Shown: positions 1 through 5,917, counted from the stretch's first letter. The stretch: 9,895 bases of DNA from Nostoc cf. edaphicum LEGE 07299 (GCF_015207245.1 NZ_JADEXF010000051.1:1-9895), one strand, 5' to 3'. A program made the numbers and translations. Notes: generated by a model from the sequence alone, not told the origin.

Positions 1-309
1 GGATTAATTATTGCTATATTCTTAATTGCGATCGCAATTATCGGTAAAGTTGTCACAGGTTGGGCGGTTTTTGGTCAACCTGGAATTAATCGGTTAGCAG
101 TTGGTGTGGGGATGATTCCCCGTGGTGAAGTTGGGTTAGTGTTTGCCGCCATTGGTGCAGCTAGTGGTACTCTTGATAAACCATTGCAAGCTGCGATCGT
201 TATTATGGTGATTTTGACAACCTTCTTAGCGCCGCCTTTATTGCGGTTTGCATTCAAACAATCACCAGAAGAAAAAGAAGCTTTAAAGGAAGCCAATTTA
301 ATCGGCTAG
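1..309 (+). CDS. Na+/H+ antiporter of the CPA2 family, C-terminal part (5' end outside the window)
   Basis: The reading frame is open from base 1 to the TAG at 307-309, about 102 residues, and has no start in the window. The visible part is highly hydrophobic with about three membrane segments. It contains GMIPRGEVGLVFAAIG, a motif typical of the last helices of the Na_H_Exchanger domain in CPA2 antiporters (NapA/KefB/NhaS-like). After the last helix (IVIMVILTTFLAPPLLRFAF) comes a short charged tail and the stop, so there is no C-terminal TrkA-N or TrkA-C domain. By family knowledge the protein exchanges Na+ (possibly K+) for H+ across the membrane. It lies upstream of, and in the same direction as, the Mrp antiporter operon, which is consistent with a cation-homeostasis locus. 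The 253-base gap with a repeat suggests a separate transcript. The ion specificity cannot be read from this fragment. Confidence 0.85.
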   Translation, partial: GLIIAIFLIAIAIIGKVVTGWAVFGQPGINRLAVGVGMIPRGEVGLVFAAIGAASGTLDKPLQAAIVIMVILTTFLAPPLLRFAFKQSPEEKEALKEANLIG

Positions 310-324
310 TTAGTTTTACCTTTA

Positions 325-486
325 GAGGTTGTTTGAAAAGTCTTAGGCTGTGATTTTAGGTACTTATTGATTCCCCCTAACCCCCCTTCAAAATGGGGGA
401 ACCGGGATCAAAGTCCTCCTTTTTAAGGAGGATTTAGGAGGATCTAAAGTTTTTGATACATCAGCCACCACTTTTAAAACATCTTC
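325..486. repeat. MITE-like intergenic repeat with imperfect terminal inverted repeats
   Basis: The left end, starting GAGGTTGTTTGAAAAGT at 325, matches the reverse complement of the right end (CTTTTAAAACATCTTC ending at 486) in roughly 20 of 25 positions. This leaves an element of about 160 bp. Inside are two compact hairpins: TTCCCCC 371-377 with GGGGGAA 395-401, and TCCTCC 415-420 with GGAGGA 427-432. The internal C-run/G-run and TCCTCC arms resemble high-copy intergenic repeats of filamentous cyanobacteria. No coding frame is present. It fills most of the gap between the partial antiporter and mrpC, and its hairpins could slow read-through between them. Confidence 0.6.
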
Positions 487-562
487 TTAAACACAAAATA
501 GGAAAAAGAGACGAATTTTATTTTCTCTTTTACCTTCAATCCTTATCCAACAGGCAATTTCC

Positions 563-898
563 GTGTTAGAAGCGTGCATATTCGCAACAATATTTTGCGG
601 ATTTTTCGGCATCATCCTTAAAAAGAACCTCGTTATGAAGATCATCTCTATGGATGTCATGAGTACCGGGGTTATCGCCTATTACGTGCTAATTGCATCA
701 CGAAATGGCTTATTCACACCAATTATTTCCAACGTCAAAAATATCAGATACGCCGATCCGGTTCCCCAGGCGGTTATATTGACGGCGATTGTGATCGGAT
801 TTTCGATTCAGGCGTTAATGCTGGTCGGCGTTATGAAGTTGGCACGAGATAATCCGACTTTGGAAAGCAACGAAATCGAGAAGAATAACACGCCGTAA
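563..898 (+). CDS. mrpC: Na+/H+ antiporter subunit MrpC (NuoK-like)
   Basis: This is a 111-residue protein with three predicted membrane helices (about residues 3-19, 26-46 and 70-92), the topology of MrpC/MnhC and its complex I relative NuoK. The motif DPVPQAVILTAIVIGF (65-80) is diagnostic of MrpC. The tail after residue 95 is short and charged. The start is a GTG at 563. The frame is open back to 491 without an ATG, and the residues after the GTG align with the usual MrpC beginning. Only a weak AACAGG-like element precedes it. In the Mrp complex MrpC packs beside MrpD and helps form the proton path. mrpC would normally lead a tightly packed operon, but here a TnpB insertion separates it from mrpD by about 1.4 kb. 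Annotation as complex I NuoK/NdhE is unlikely given the mrp gene order. Confidence 0.9.
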   Translation: MLEACIFATIFCGFFGIILKKNLVMKIISMDVMSTGVIAYYVLIASRNGLFTPIISNVKNIRYADPVPQAVILTAIVIGFSIQALMLVGVMKLARDNPTLESNEIEKNNTP

Positions 899-1040
899 AC
901 AACTCCCGCTAACCTTGCGGTGTAGCGGGAGCTTTATCCCAGATTTCGCCTGTCGGAAAGAGAGACAATTGCCCCTCTAATTGACAAGCAATCCCCGGAA
1001 TTTCGGGCGAGTTTACTTCATTCACCCCAAGAGCAGCAAT
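899..1040 (-). ncRNA. Predicted omega RNA (reRNA) scaffold at the tnpB 3' end
   Basis: In TnpB systems the guide RNA scaffold overlaps the 3' end of tnpB and the element's right end, and the guide is the flanking DNA just outside. Here the tnpB stop codon (909-911) lies within a strong stem: CTCCCGCTA 903-911 pairs with TAGCGGGAG 923-931, and ACC with GGT extends the stem inside to a TTGC loop. That is the expected place for the terminal scaffold hairpin. The 5' limit given is an estimate from the usual scaffold length of 100-150 nt. The guide would be read from the - strand just below about 899, the last codons of mrpC. This is inference from family knowledge plus the hairpin. Confidence 0.45.
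903..931 (-). repeat. Right-end hairpin of the TnpB element
   Basis: A perfect 9-bp stem (CTCCCGCTA 903-911 with TAGCGGGAG 923-931) is extended by A912-T921, C913-G920 and C914-G919 around a TTGC loop, with one bulged G at 922. It overlaps the tnpB stop codon and lies 4 bp from the mrpC stop. The outer sequences recur at 2211-2262, which marks the pair as element ends. Confidence 0.7.
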
Positions 1041-2093
1041 ATTATTAGCCGCGTTTATATCAGCATCATGTTCAAATCCACAATGCCCGCACTTAAAAGC
1101 TTTTCCGTTGCGGTACGACTTCCCTTTAATTGGGTGGATGTGGTGGCAGCGCGAACAAGTTTGAGATGTGTATGCAGGTGGGACAAATACCACTCTTACT
1201 CCAGCAATATTCGCCTTGTATCCAGCGAACAAACGCAGTTGATAGAACGCCCAATTATTAGTTCTACGACGTTCAACTTTGCTTCTTGGCTTTTGATTGA
1301 GCGACTCTCTAATGTTAGTCAGATCCTCAAAAGCCAATGCCGCGTTTATCCGTTTTGCATCTTGAACAAGTTGTTTAGAAATATTGTGATTCAACCATTC
1401 TTGAAACTTCCGTTCTTTCCCAGAAAGCCTTCTCAGAAGTCGCCTAGACGACCGAGTGCGTTTGGATTGAACATTAGCTCTGGCTTTGCTATATCGGTCA
1501 CGAATAGATTGAATTTGTTTACCATTCCACGACTTACCCGTGGATGTGGTGGCAATATCCCGCCTTCCGAGATCGACCCCAATTACTTTGGGAGTTTTAC
1601 CTGTGGGTTGAGTCGGGATATCAACAACGAAGTTGATAAAATATTGTCCAAGTTTCGTTCTATTCATTGTTGCACTGGTTGGAGTTTGACCCCTAAGCAA
1701 TGCAATTTGATAACCTCCAATGGACAATTTAAATTCAACTCGTCCACACATCAAAGTCACCCCTACGGATTGGGTTCCTTCCTTATAAGCAAAGGTGCGA
1801 ACATCCAGACTGATAGAGGTGGGTCTAAATTTGTGTATTTGTTTAACTGCTTTGGCGTTACCAATAACTCTTCTAATAGCCTGACAAACATGGTTAGCTT
1901 TCAACCCCGTTGCCTCACGCACAGGCTTGTAAACCTTGTGGTGAAGCTTGGTAGTATTCCAGCAATTCTCACGCTTGGCTACCTCCAATATCTGATTGCA
2001 AGCATCAGCAAACCCCTCCAATGTGCGGTCGATTTCGCCGCACAAGTTAGAGGTGACTATAAGCTTACATTTAACAGATATGGATTGAGTCAT
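909..2093 (-). CDS. tnpB: RNA-guided endonuclease TnpB (OrfB) of an IS200/IS605-type element
   Basis: The 394-residue protein has the full TnpB layout. An N-terminal wedge/REC part precedes a split RuvC nuclease with D174 in GVDLG, E256 in AFEDL and D345 in HDADINAANNI. Between the last two is a zinc finger with C313-x2-C316 and C335-x2-C338. All catalytic and zinc residues seen are intact, so it looks active. A basic stretch at about 200-230 (many R and K) fits the RuvC insertion region. Family role: TnpB uses an omega RNA from its own 3' end to cut DNA next to a short TAM, which favours retention of the element after TnpA-mediated excision. The start chosen is ATG 2093, giving MTQSISVKCK, the common beginning in cyanobacterial relatives. 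ATG 2117 would add 8 residues. A TATAAT lies just upstream of 2093 and no Shine-Dalgarno is visible. The long open frame on the opposite strand is a shadow. Confidence 0.93.
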   Translation of the reverse strand: MTQSISVKCKLIVTSNLCGEIDRTLEGFADACNQILEVAKRENCWNTTKLHHKVYKPVREATGLKANHVCQAIRRVIGNAKAVKQIHKFRPTSISLDVRTFAYKEGTQSVGVTLMCGRVEFKLSIGGYQIALLRGQTPTSATMNRTKLGQYFINFVVDIPTQPTGKTPKVIGVDLGRRDIATTSTGKSWNGKQIQSIRDRYSKARANVQSKRTRSSRRLLRRLSGKERKFQEWLNHNISKQLVQDAKRINAALAFEDLTNIRESLNQKPRSKVERRRTNNWAFYQLRLFAGYKANIAGVRVVFVPPAYTSQTCSRCHHIHPIKGKSYRNGKAFKCGHCGFEHDADINAANNIAALGVNEVNSPEIPGIACQLEGQLSLFPTGEIWDKAPATPQG

Positions 2094-2099
2094 ACTAGT

Positions 2100-2105
2100 A
2101 TTATA
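2100..2105 (-). promoter_or_regulatory. Possible -10 box for tnpB
   Basis: The - strand reads TATAAT here, six bases before ATG 2093. A transcript from it would begin at or next to the ATG, making the mRNA almost leaderless, which agrees with the absence of a ribosome binding site. No good -35 hexamer is seen 16-18 bp upstream, so the box may be chance. Confidence 0.3.
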
Positions 2106-2125
2106 ACTCATCCACATGAATCATT

Positions 2126-2199
2126 AACAGCAACTCGCTCACCCCGCGCACTCTCTGAGCTACGCTCAAAGTCGCTTGGGGGTGAAGCTCGTTGCTGTT
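2126..2199. repeat. Inverted repeat inside the TnpB element, upstream of tnpB
   Basis: AACAGCAAC followed by an imperfect CGCTCACCCC (2126-2145) faces GGGGTGAAGCTC plus GTTGCTGTT (2179-2199). The arms pair over about 20 bp with two or three mismatches. The 33-base centre holds a smaller GAGC/GCTC pair. It lies between tnpB and the left-end hairpin and contains no coding frame. It resembles palindromic repeats of cyanobacterial intergenic DNA. Confidence 0.5.
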
Positions 2200-2210
2200 C
2201 CCCCATTCCT

Positions 2211-2262
2211 CTCACCGCTAACCCTTTCCTGCGGAACGCTCCGCGAACGGGTGTAGCGGGAG
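2211..2262 (-). repeat. Left-end hairpin of the TnpB element with a nested hairpin in its loop
   Basis: The stem pairs CTC(A)CCGCTAACCC (2211-2224) with GGGT(G)TAGCGGGAG (2249-2262). Its bases match the right-end hairpin, including the same bulged G. In place of the TTGC loop there are about 26 bases containing a second hairpin, GCGGA 2231-2235 with TCCGC 2240-2244. The mrpD start is 18 bp beyond. By IS605 logic the TAM would be in the short stretch between this hairpin and mrpD. Confidence 0.6.
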
Positions 2263-2279
2263 TCTCCTGGGGGTGTTAG

Positions 2280-3719
2280 ATGAGTAATATTACGATCGCC
2301 TGGATTGCACTACCGTTGTTTTTGGGGTTCGTCATTTATCTACTCCCCAAACTTGATAAATACCTCGCACTATTTGTAGCTTTGGCTTCCGCAGGATATG
2401 CGTTGCAACTATTTGTCACTCAATCGCCACTGACACTACAGTTACTAGATAATTTTGGCGTTATTTTAACAGTCGATCAATTAAGCGGCTACTTTATCTT
2501 AACTAATGCGCTGGTGACGGCAGCAGTCATCCTCTACTGTTGGCAAAGCGATAAAACAGCTTTTTTTTACGCACAACTGATTATTTTGCACGGCAGTGTC
2601 AATGCCGCGTTTGCCTGTTCGGATTTGATCAGTTTATACGTGGCGTTAGAGGTAAGTGGTATTGCTGCGTTTCTGTTGATTGCCTATCCCCGAACTGACC
2701 GCTCGATTTGGGTTGGCTTACGTTATCTGTTTATCAGCAACGTGGCAATGCTTTTTTATCTGGTTGGCGCGGTGTTGGTCTATCAGGCGCATCATTCCTT
2801 TAGTTTTGAGGGTTTGCGCGTAGCACCTCCAGAAGCCCTTGCCCTGATTTTTTTGGGACTCTTGACAAAAGGAGGAATTTTTGTATCAGGATTATGGTTG
2901 CCCTTGACTCACTCCGAATCGGAAACGCCAGTGTCGGCGATGCTGTCGGGAGTTGTGGTAAAAGCTGGTGTCTATCCATTAGTGCGGTGTGCGCTGATGG
3001 TGGAAGAGATTGACCCAATAGTGAGAATTTTCGGAGTTGGGACGGCGCTTTTGGGAGTTTTCTATGCAGTCTTTGAAAAAGATACCAAGCGGATGCTGGC
3101 GTTTCACACGGTTTCGCAGTTGGGCTTTATCCTCGCTGCGCCGTCCGTGGGTGGTTTTTATGCGCTGACGCACGGATTGGTTAAATCGGCGCTTTTTCTA
3201 ATTGCCGGGGCTTTACCGAGTCGCAATTTCAAAGAACTACAACATCGAGCGATCGCTACCCCAATCTGGATTGCCTTGGTTATAGCCAGCTTCTCGATAT
3301 CTGGTTTTCCCTTATTGTCCGGCTTTGGGGCGAAGGTGTTGACAACGAAGAATTTGCTGCCTTGGCAAGCGATCGCTATGAATATTGCAGCCCTTGGAAC
3401 AGCAATATCTTTTGCCAAATTTATATTTCTGCCGCGTGGGGGAAAAGCAGAGGTAAAGCCTGGTTTCTGGGCAGCGATAATTCTGTTGATCGGTGGGCTG
3501 TTCCTAGCTAATATTGTGTATTACGAGGCGTACACCGTTGCGAATATCATCAAACCCCTCGCAACCATCGGCATTGGATGGTTGGCGTATTTATTAATTT
3601 TTAAACATTCAGTACTCAAGTTACCGCGTGTCCTTGAACAATTTGACCATTTGATCGGTGTCATGAGTCTGATTTTAATCCTATTGTTCTGGAAGGGATT
3701 TGCATGGTTGGGTATTTAA
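2280..3719 (+). CDS. mrpD: Na+/H+ antiporter subunit MrpD (NuoL/M/N-like)
   Basis: This 479-residue polytopic protein has about 14 predicted helices and belongs to the proton-antiporter (Proton_antipo_M) family shared with complex I NuoL/M/N. Family features are visible. E124 in LYVALEVSG is the conserved helix-5 glutamate. Lysines sit in LLTKGGIFVSG (K197), VVVKAGVYPLVR (K228) and THGLVKSALF (K302). H211 lies in LPLTHSESETPVSAML. These form the proton/ion path along the membrane axis. It is the only subunit of this type here, whereas canonical Mrp also has a NuoL-like MrpA. The ATG at 2280 lies just past the TnpB element, so the bases upstream (GGGGGTG at 2269-2275, a poor Shine-Dalgarno) may be partly element-derived. 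The gene ends 16 nt inside mrpE. Calling it NdhD would be misleading in this context. Confidence 0.93.
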   Translation: MSNITIAWIALPLFLGFVIYLLPKLDKYLALFVALASAGYALQLFVTQSPLTLQLLDNFGVILTVDQLSGYFILTNALVTAAVILYCWQSDKTAFFYAQLIILHGSVNAAFACSDLISLYVALEVSGIAAFLLIAYPRTDRSIWVGLRYLFISNVAMLFYLVGAVLVYQAHHSFSFEGLRVAPPEALALIFLGLLTKGGIFVSGLWLPLTHSESETPVSAMLSGVVVKAGVYPLVRCALMVEEIDPIVRIFGVGTALLGVFYAVFEKDTKRMLAFHTVSQLGFILAAPSVGGFYALTHGLVKSALFLIAGALPSRNFKELQHRAIATPIWIALVIASFSISGFPLLSGFGAKVLTTKNLLPWQAIAMNIAALGTAISFAKFIFLPRGGKAEVKPGFWAAIILLIGGLFLANIVYYEAYTVANIIKPLATIGIGWLAYLLIFKHSVLKLPRVLEQFDHLIGVMSLILILLFWKGFAWLGI

Positions 3720-4093
3720 ATCTAATATTGCGGCTGACTATCTGGTTTTTGCTCACTGCCAATTTCAGTGTGGCGAATATCATCATTGGCATCAGCATCG
3801 CACTTCTATTGCCGGGTGGTAAAACAGCTAAACAATCATTAAAAGATTGGTTGCGTGTGCTGGGTGAAATTATAGTGGCGATTCCGCAGGCGTATATGGA
3901 GGCATTTCAAATCATCCTCCGCCCGCATAAATACGAAGAGATAACGATGGAACAAGTTAAACCAGGACGTACACCAGGGCTTGTATTCCTAGATATCTTC
4001 CTAATTACCTTTACGCCAAAGACCATTGTTTTGAAATACCACGAAGCAGGCTGGTACGAAGTACATTGGGTGCGACGGAGGAGAAAAGTATGA
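3704..4093 (+). CDS. mrpE: Na+/H+ antiporter subunit MrpE
   Basis: The protein has 129 residues, somewhat shorter than the roughly 160 of Bacillus MrpE. Two N-terminal hydrophobic segments (about 4-38) include FSVANIIIGISIALLLP, the typical MrpE opening. A cytoplasmic helix (about 42-70) and a C-terminal domain with FLDIFLITFTPKTIVLKY (about 95-112) follow, the latter matching the conserved TPGT region of the family. MrpE is a structural subunit needed for complex assembly and activity. The ATG at 3704 overlaps the end of mrpD by 16 nt and has a GGAAGGGA ribosome binding site at 3691-3698, so translation is probably coupled. The stop overlaps the mrpF start as ATGA. The C-terminal residues are strongly basic (RRRRK). 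Confidence 0.9.
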   Translation: MVGYLNLILRLTIWFLLTANFSVANIIIGISIALLLPGGKTAKQSLKDWLRVLGEIIVAIPQAYMEAFQIILRPHKYEEITMEQVKPGRTPGLVFLDIFLITFTPKTIVLKYHEAGWYEVHWVRRRRKV

Positions 4094-4347
4094 TCCTGAA
4101 TCTGGTCTTGATTGCAATGATTTTGGCAATGCTCATCCCCATGTATGAGGCATGGCAAGATGATGATATTTGGCAAAAAATGCTTGCATTTGCCAGTGTT
4201 GCCACCAAAACTTCAATCATGATCCTGGTGGTATCCGTCTTCCGTGATGATTGGATGATTGGTGTTGTTGGAGTCATCATCCTAAGCGTGGGAAATGCTG
4301 GCTTAATGTTGCTGGCTCATGTAATCAAACGAATGAATGAAGTATGA
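4090..4347 (+). CDS. mrpF: Na+/H+ antiporter subunit MrpF
   Basis: An 85-residue protein with three predicted helices (about 2-18, 34-51 and 57-80), the usual MrpF/MnhF size and topology. The conserved polar centre is visible in the second helix (FASVATKTSIMI). The start chosen is ATG 4090, with a near-perfect GGAGGAG at 4077-4083 six bases upstream and a 4-nt ATGA overlap with mrpE. The TTG at 4066 in the same frame would add eight non-hydrophobic residues and is less likely. The gene ends in another ATGA overlap with mrpG. MrpF is a small membrane subunit of the Mrp complex next to MrpG. Confidence 0.9.
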   Translation: MILNLVLIAMILAMLIPMYEAWQDDDIWQKMLAFASVATKTSIMILVVSVFRDDWMIGVVGVIILSVGNAGLMLLAHVIKRMNEV

Positions 4348-4622
4348 TTGACTTTTTTAGTTATATATGTATATGCTTAGGACTTTTCTTCTGGTTTTGG
4401 GGAACCTTTCCTCTGTTGGGCAAGCGATCGCTATTATTCAAACTCCATAGTCTTTCGGTTGCAGACACCCTTGGATCAATGAGTATCATCATCGGGCTGC
4501 TCTTAAAGATACCGAGTGAATGGCCGCTGCTCATCCTCGCTCTCATCTCCTTGGCCATCTGGAATACAGTGCTGGGGTATGTATTGGCTTACTGTTCTAG
4601 TAGCGAGGGAAACTATGAATGA
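4344..4622 (+). CDS. mrpG: Na+/H+ antiporter subunit MrpG
   Basis: A 92-residue protein, at the short end for the MnhG/PhaG family (about 110-125). Three hydrophobic segments lie at about 4-22, 42-56 and 60-84. The family's central LHA...D.LG pattern appears as KLHSLSVADTLGSMSIIIG (33-51). The start ATG overlaps the mrpF stop as ATGA, which implies coupled translation; no strong Shine-Dalgarno is present. The 3' end overlaps the mrpA start by 8 nt. It sits between mrpF and mrpA as expected for the C-D-E-F-G-A-B order. Confidence 0.87.
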   Translation: MIDFFSYICICLGLFFWFWGTFPLLGKRSLLFKLHSLSVADTLGSMSIIIGLLLKIPSEWPLLILALISLAIWNTVLGYVLAYCSSSEGNYE

Positions 4623-5184
4623 TAGCTATCTCTATATCATCATCGCCCTGTTGCCGTTGGCTGCGTGTATGGTGGTATTTCAGGTCAATCCATACCATGC
4701 GCTGGTAATTCGCGGCATATTGGGAGCGGTGGCGGCAATGGTATATGCGGTTTTAGGAGCGCCAGATGTTGCTTTAACCGAAGCATTGGTGGGTACTATG
4801 CTGGCAATTACCCTTTACGCTGTGGCAGTGCGTTCATCCCTGGTGATGCGTCTTGGCTTGCTGAAAGACGAGGCAGAGGACGAACAGCATTTTGGGCAGC
4901 TGATGGATGACTTACGCAAAATTTTTCGCAAACGCCAGATGCGTCTAGAACTGGTTCCCTACCCAAATACCCAAGCTTTGGAACGGGCGCTGATGGATAA
5001 AGAAGTCCATGCAACTTGTGTCAGACGAGAACAAAACCACGCAACCAGTGAGGATGAAAAACAGTTTTATCACACCGCCATTAGGGTGAAACGCATCTAT
5101 GAGATTATGCAAACTGAACTTACGTCACCAGCGACAATCCTGAGTTATGTAAATACACCAGCTGAAGGGGAGAAGCATAAATGA
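4615..5184 (+). CDS. mrpA: Short MrpA: MbhD/DUF4040-type subunit of the Mrp antiporter
   Basis: The 189-residue protein begins with three hydrophobic segments (about 4-22, 29-48 and 54-72) containing GAPDVALTEALVGTML (48-63). This is the MbhD/DUF4040 motif that in canonical Mrp forms part of the C-terminal region of the roughly 800-residue MrpA. The NuoL-like body of MrpA is absent. Residues 80-189 form a charged, probably cytoplasmic domain with many acidic residues near 85-92 and a basic stretch IFRKRQMR (103-110). I recognise no motif there, and it seems specific to this Mrp type. The ATG at 4615 is chosen because of GAGGGA at 4605-4610. An in-frame upstream extension to 4516 would overlap mrpG by more than 100 nt. 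Gene order suggests the name mrpA, but the product corresponds only to a piece of canonical MrpA. Confidence 0.85.
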   Translation: MNDSYLYIIIALLPLAACMVVFQVNPYHALVIRGILGAVAAMVYAVLGAPDVALTEALVGTMLAITLYAVAVRSSLVMRLGLLKDEAEDEQHFGQLMDDLRKIFRKRQMRLELVPYPNTQALERALMDKEVHATCVRREQNHATSEDEKQFYHTAIRVKRIYEIMQTELTSPATILSYVNTPAEGEKHK

Positions 5185-5843
5185 AATGGATCTACATTGC
5201 AGCAGGGATAGCGCTGTTTGTAAAAATGCTCGTCTTGCCGAATTCAGCGCCAGTCGTACCGGATTTCTCGATCGTTGAATCGATTGTTAAAGATGGTGGT
5301 ATGCCCAATGCGGTAACAGTGATCATTCTCAGGAATCGGTTGTATGACACGATCTTCGAGGTGGTGGTATTTACGATCGCGATCATGGGAGTTAATTTTC
5401 TGCTGGCGAATGAACAGCCGTCCTGCGCGATCTATCGTTTCACCGATCAACCATCCATTGTGCTAGCGCGTCTGGGAGCAACTATTGCTGCGATGGTAAG
5501 TATCGAACTAGCTATTCGGGGACATCTCAGCCCTGGCGGTGGTTTTGCGGCTGGAGTCGCAGGTGGAACTGCGATCGGGTTGATTGCCATTACCTCATCA
5601 CCAGAGTGGATGCAAGGGATTTACCAGCGCTACCACGCCGCTACTTGGGAGAAGGTTTCGGTTCTTGTTTTCATTGTACTGGCGGCTATAACTCTGACTG
5701 GAGTGGAGTTACCGCATGGGGAAATGGGCGCACTTTTGAGTGGGGGGATTGTCCCCTTGCTGAATATTCTGGTTGCAGTCAAAGTTGCGTTGGGGTCGTG
5801 GGCGGTGATTTTGGTTTTTATTCGTTATCGGGGATTGTTGTGA
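5181..5843 (+). CDS. mrpB: MrpB with an N-terminal MbhE-like domain
   Basis: This 220-residue protein has two parts. Residues 1-80 contain NAVTVIILRNRLYDTIFE (43-60), which resembles the MbhE-type segment at the extreme C-terminus of canonical MrpA (N-V-x-L-x-x-R-x-x-D-T-x-x-E). Residues 90-220 are the MnhB/MrpB domain with GHLSPGGGFAAG (114-125) and three further helices. Canonical MrpB is about 140 residues, so the extra front is a domain fusion. The start overlaps the mrpA stop as ATGA and has a strong AAGGGGAG at 5165-5172. It is the last gene of the operon. A convergent murF and a probable bidirectional terminator follow. Confidence 0.88.
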   Translation: MKWIYIAAGIALFVKMLVLPNSAPVVPDFSIVESIVKDGGMPNAVTVIILRNRLYDTIFEVVVFTIAIMGVNFLLANEQPSCAIYRFTDQPSIVLARLGATIAAMVSIELAIRGHLSPGGGFAAGVAGGTAIGLIAITSSPEWMQGIYQRYHAATWEKVSVLVFIVLAAITLTGVELPHGEMGALLSGGIVPLLNILVAVKVALGSWAVILVFIRYRGLL

Positions 5844-5855
5844 GAGTTTCTATTG

Positions 5856-5883
5856 GGGCATTGGGCATTGGGCATTGGGCATT
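5856..5883. repeat. Heptamer tandem repeat (GGGCATT) x4
   Basis: Four perfect copies of GGGCATT lie head to tail just after mrpB, then TGGTGACTCTTCCCCATACCCCATTTGCC, whose second half is an imperfect inverted partner (CCCCATTTGCC) of the repeat unit. Such short tandem repeats are typical of heterocystous cyanobacteria. The unit reappears with one and a half copies at 8450-8460. Confidence 0.75.
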
Positions 5884-5917
5884 GGTGACTCTTCCCCATA
5901 CCCCATTTGCCATACCC

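Larger units (their letters stand above)
899..2276 (-). mobile_element. TnpB-only IS200/IS605-type insertion between mrpC and mrpD
   Basis: A single - strand tnpB is flanked by two related hairpins, at 903-931 and 2211-2262. Both have the sequence CCGCTAACC ... GGTGTAGCGGGAG on the + strand. This fits subterminal imperfect palindromes at the right and left ends of IS200/IS605 elements, which lack classic terminal inverted repeats and target duplications. No Y1 transposase (tnpA) is present, so the copy is non-autonomous. The insertion lies exactly in the gap between mrpC and mrpD and breaks neither frame. The outer boundaries are estimates: the first base after the mrpC stop, and a few bases before the mrpD start. 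The true cleavage sites cannot be fixed without an empty-site allele. Alternatively the end hairpins are a local REP family rather than element termini. Confidence 0.75.

Noticed and set aside
981..2279. Long + strand open frame of 432 codons over tnpB
   Set aside because: It is antisense to a clear TnpB with all motifs, its translation shows no domain, and the composition is that of a shadow frame.
563..3719. Annotation of mrpC and mrpD as complex I subunits (NuoK/NdhE, NdhD)
   Set aside because: They are followed by mrpE, F, G, short A and B in the standard cyanobacterial mrp order.
4066..4089. TTG start for mrpF, eight codons upstream
   Set aside because: ATG 4090 has GGAGGAG at ideal spacing and the usual ATGA overlap.
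4516..4614. Upstream in-frame extension of the short mrpA
   Set aside because: It would overlap mrpG by more than 100 nt, encodes low-complexity Ser/Trp-rich residues, and ATG 4615 has a good ribosome binding site.
5856..5883. CRISPR-like array
   Set aside because: The units are contiguous heptamers without spacers, and no cas gene is present.
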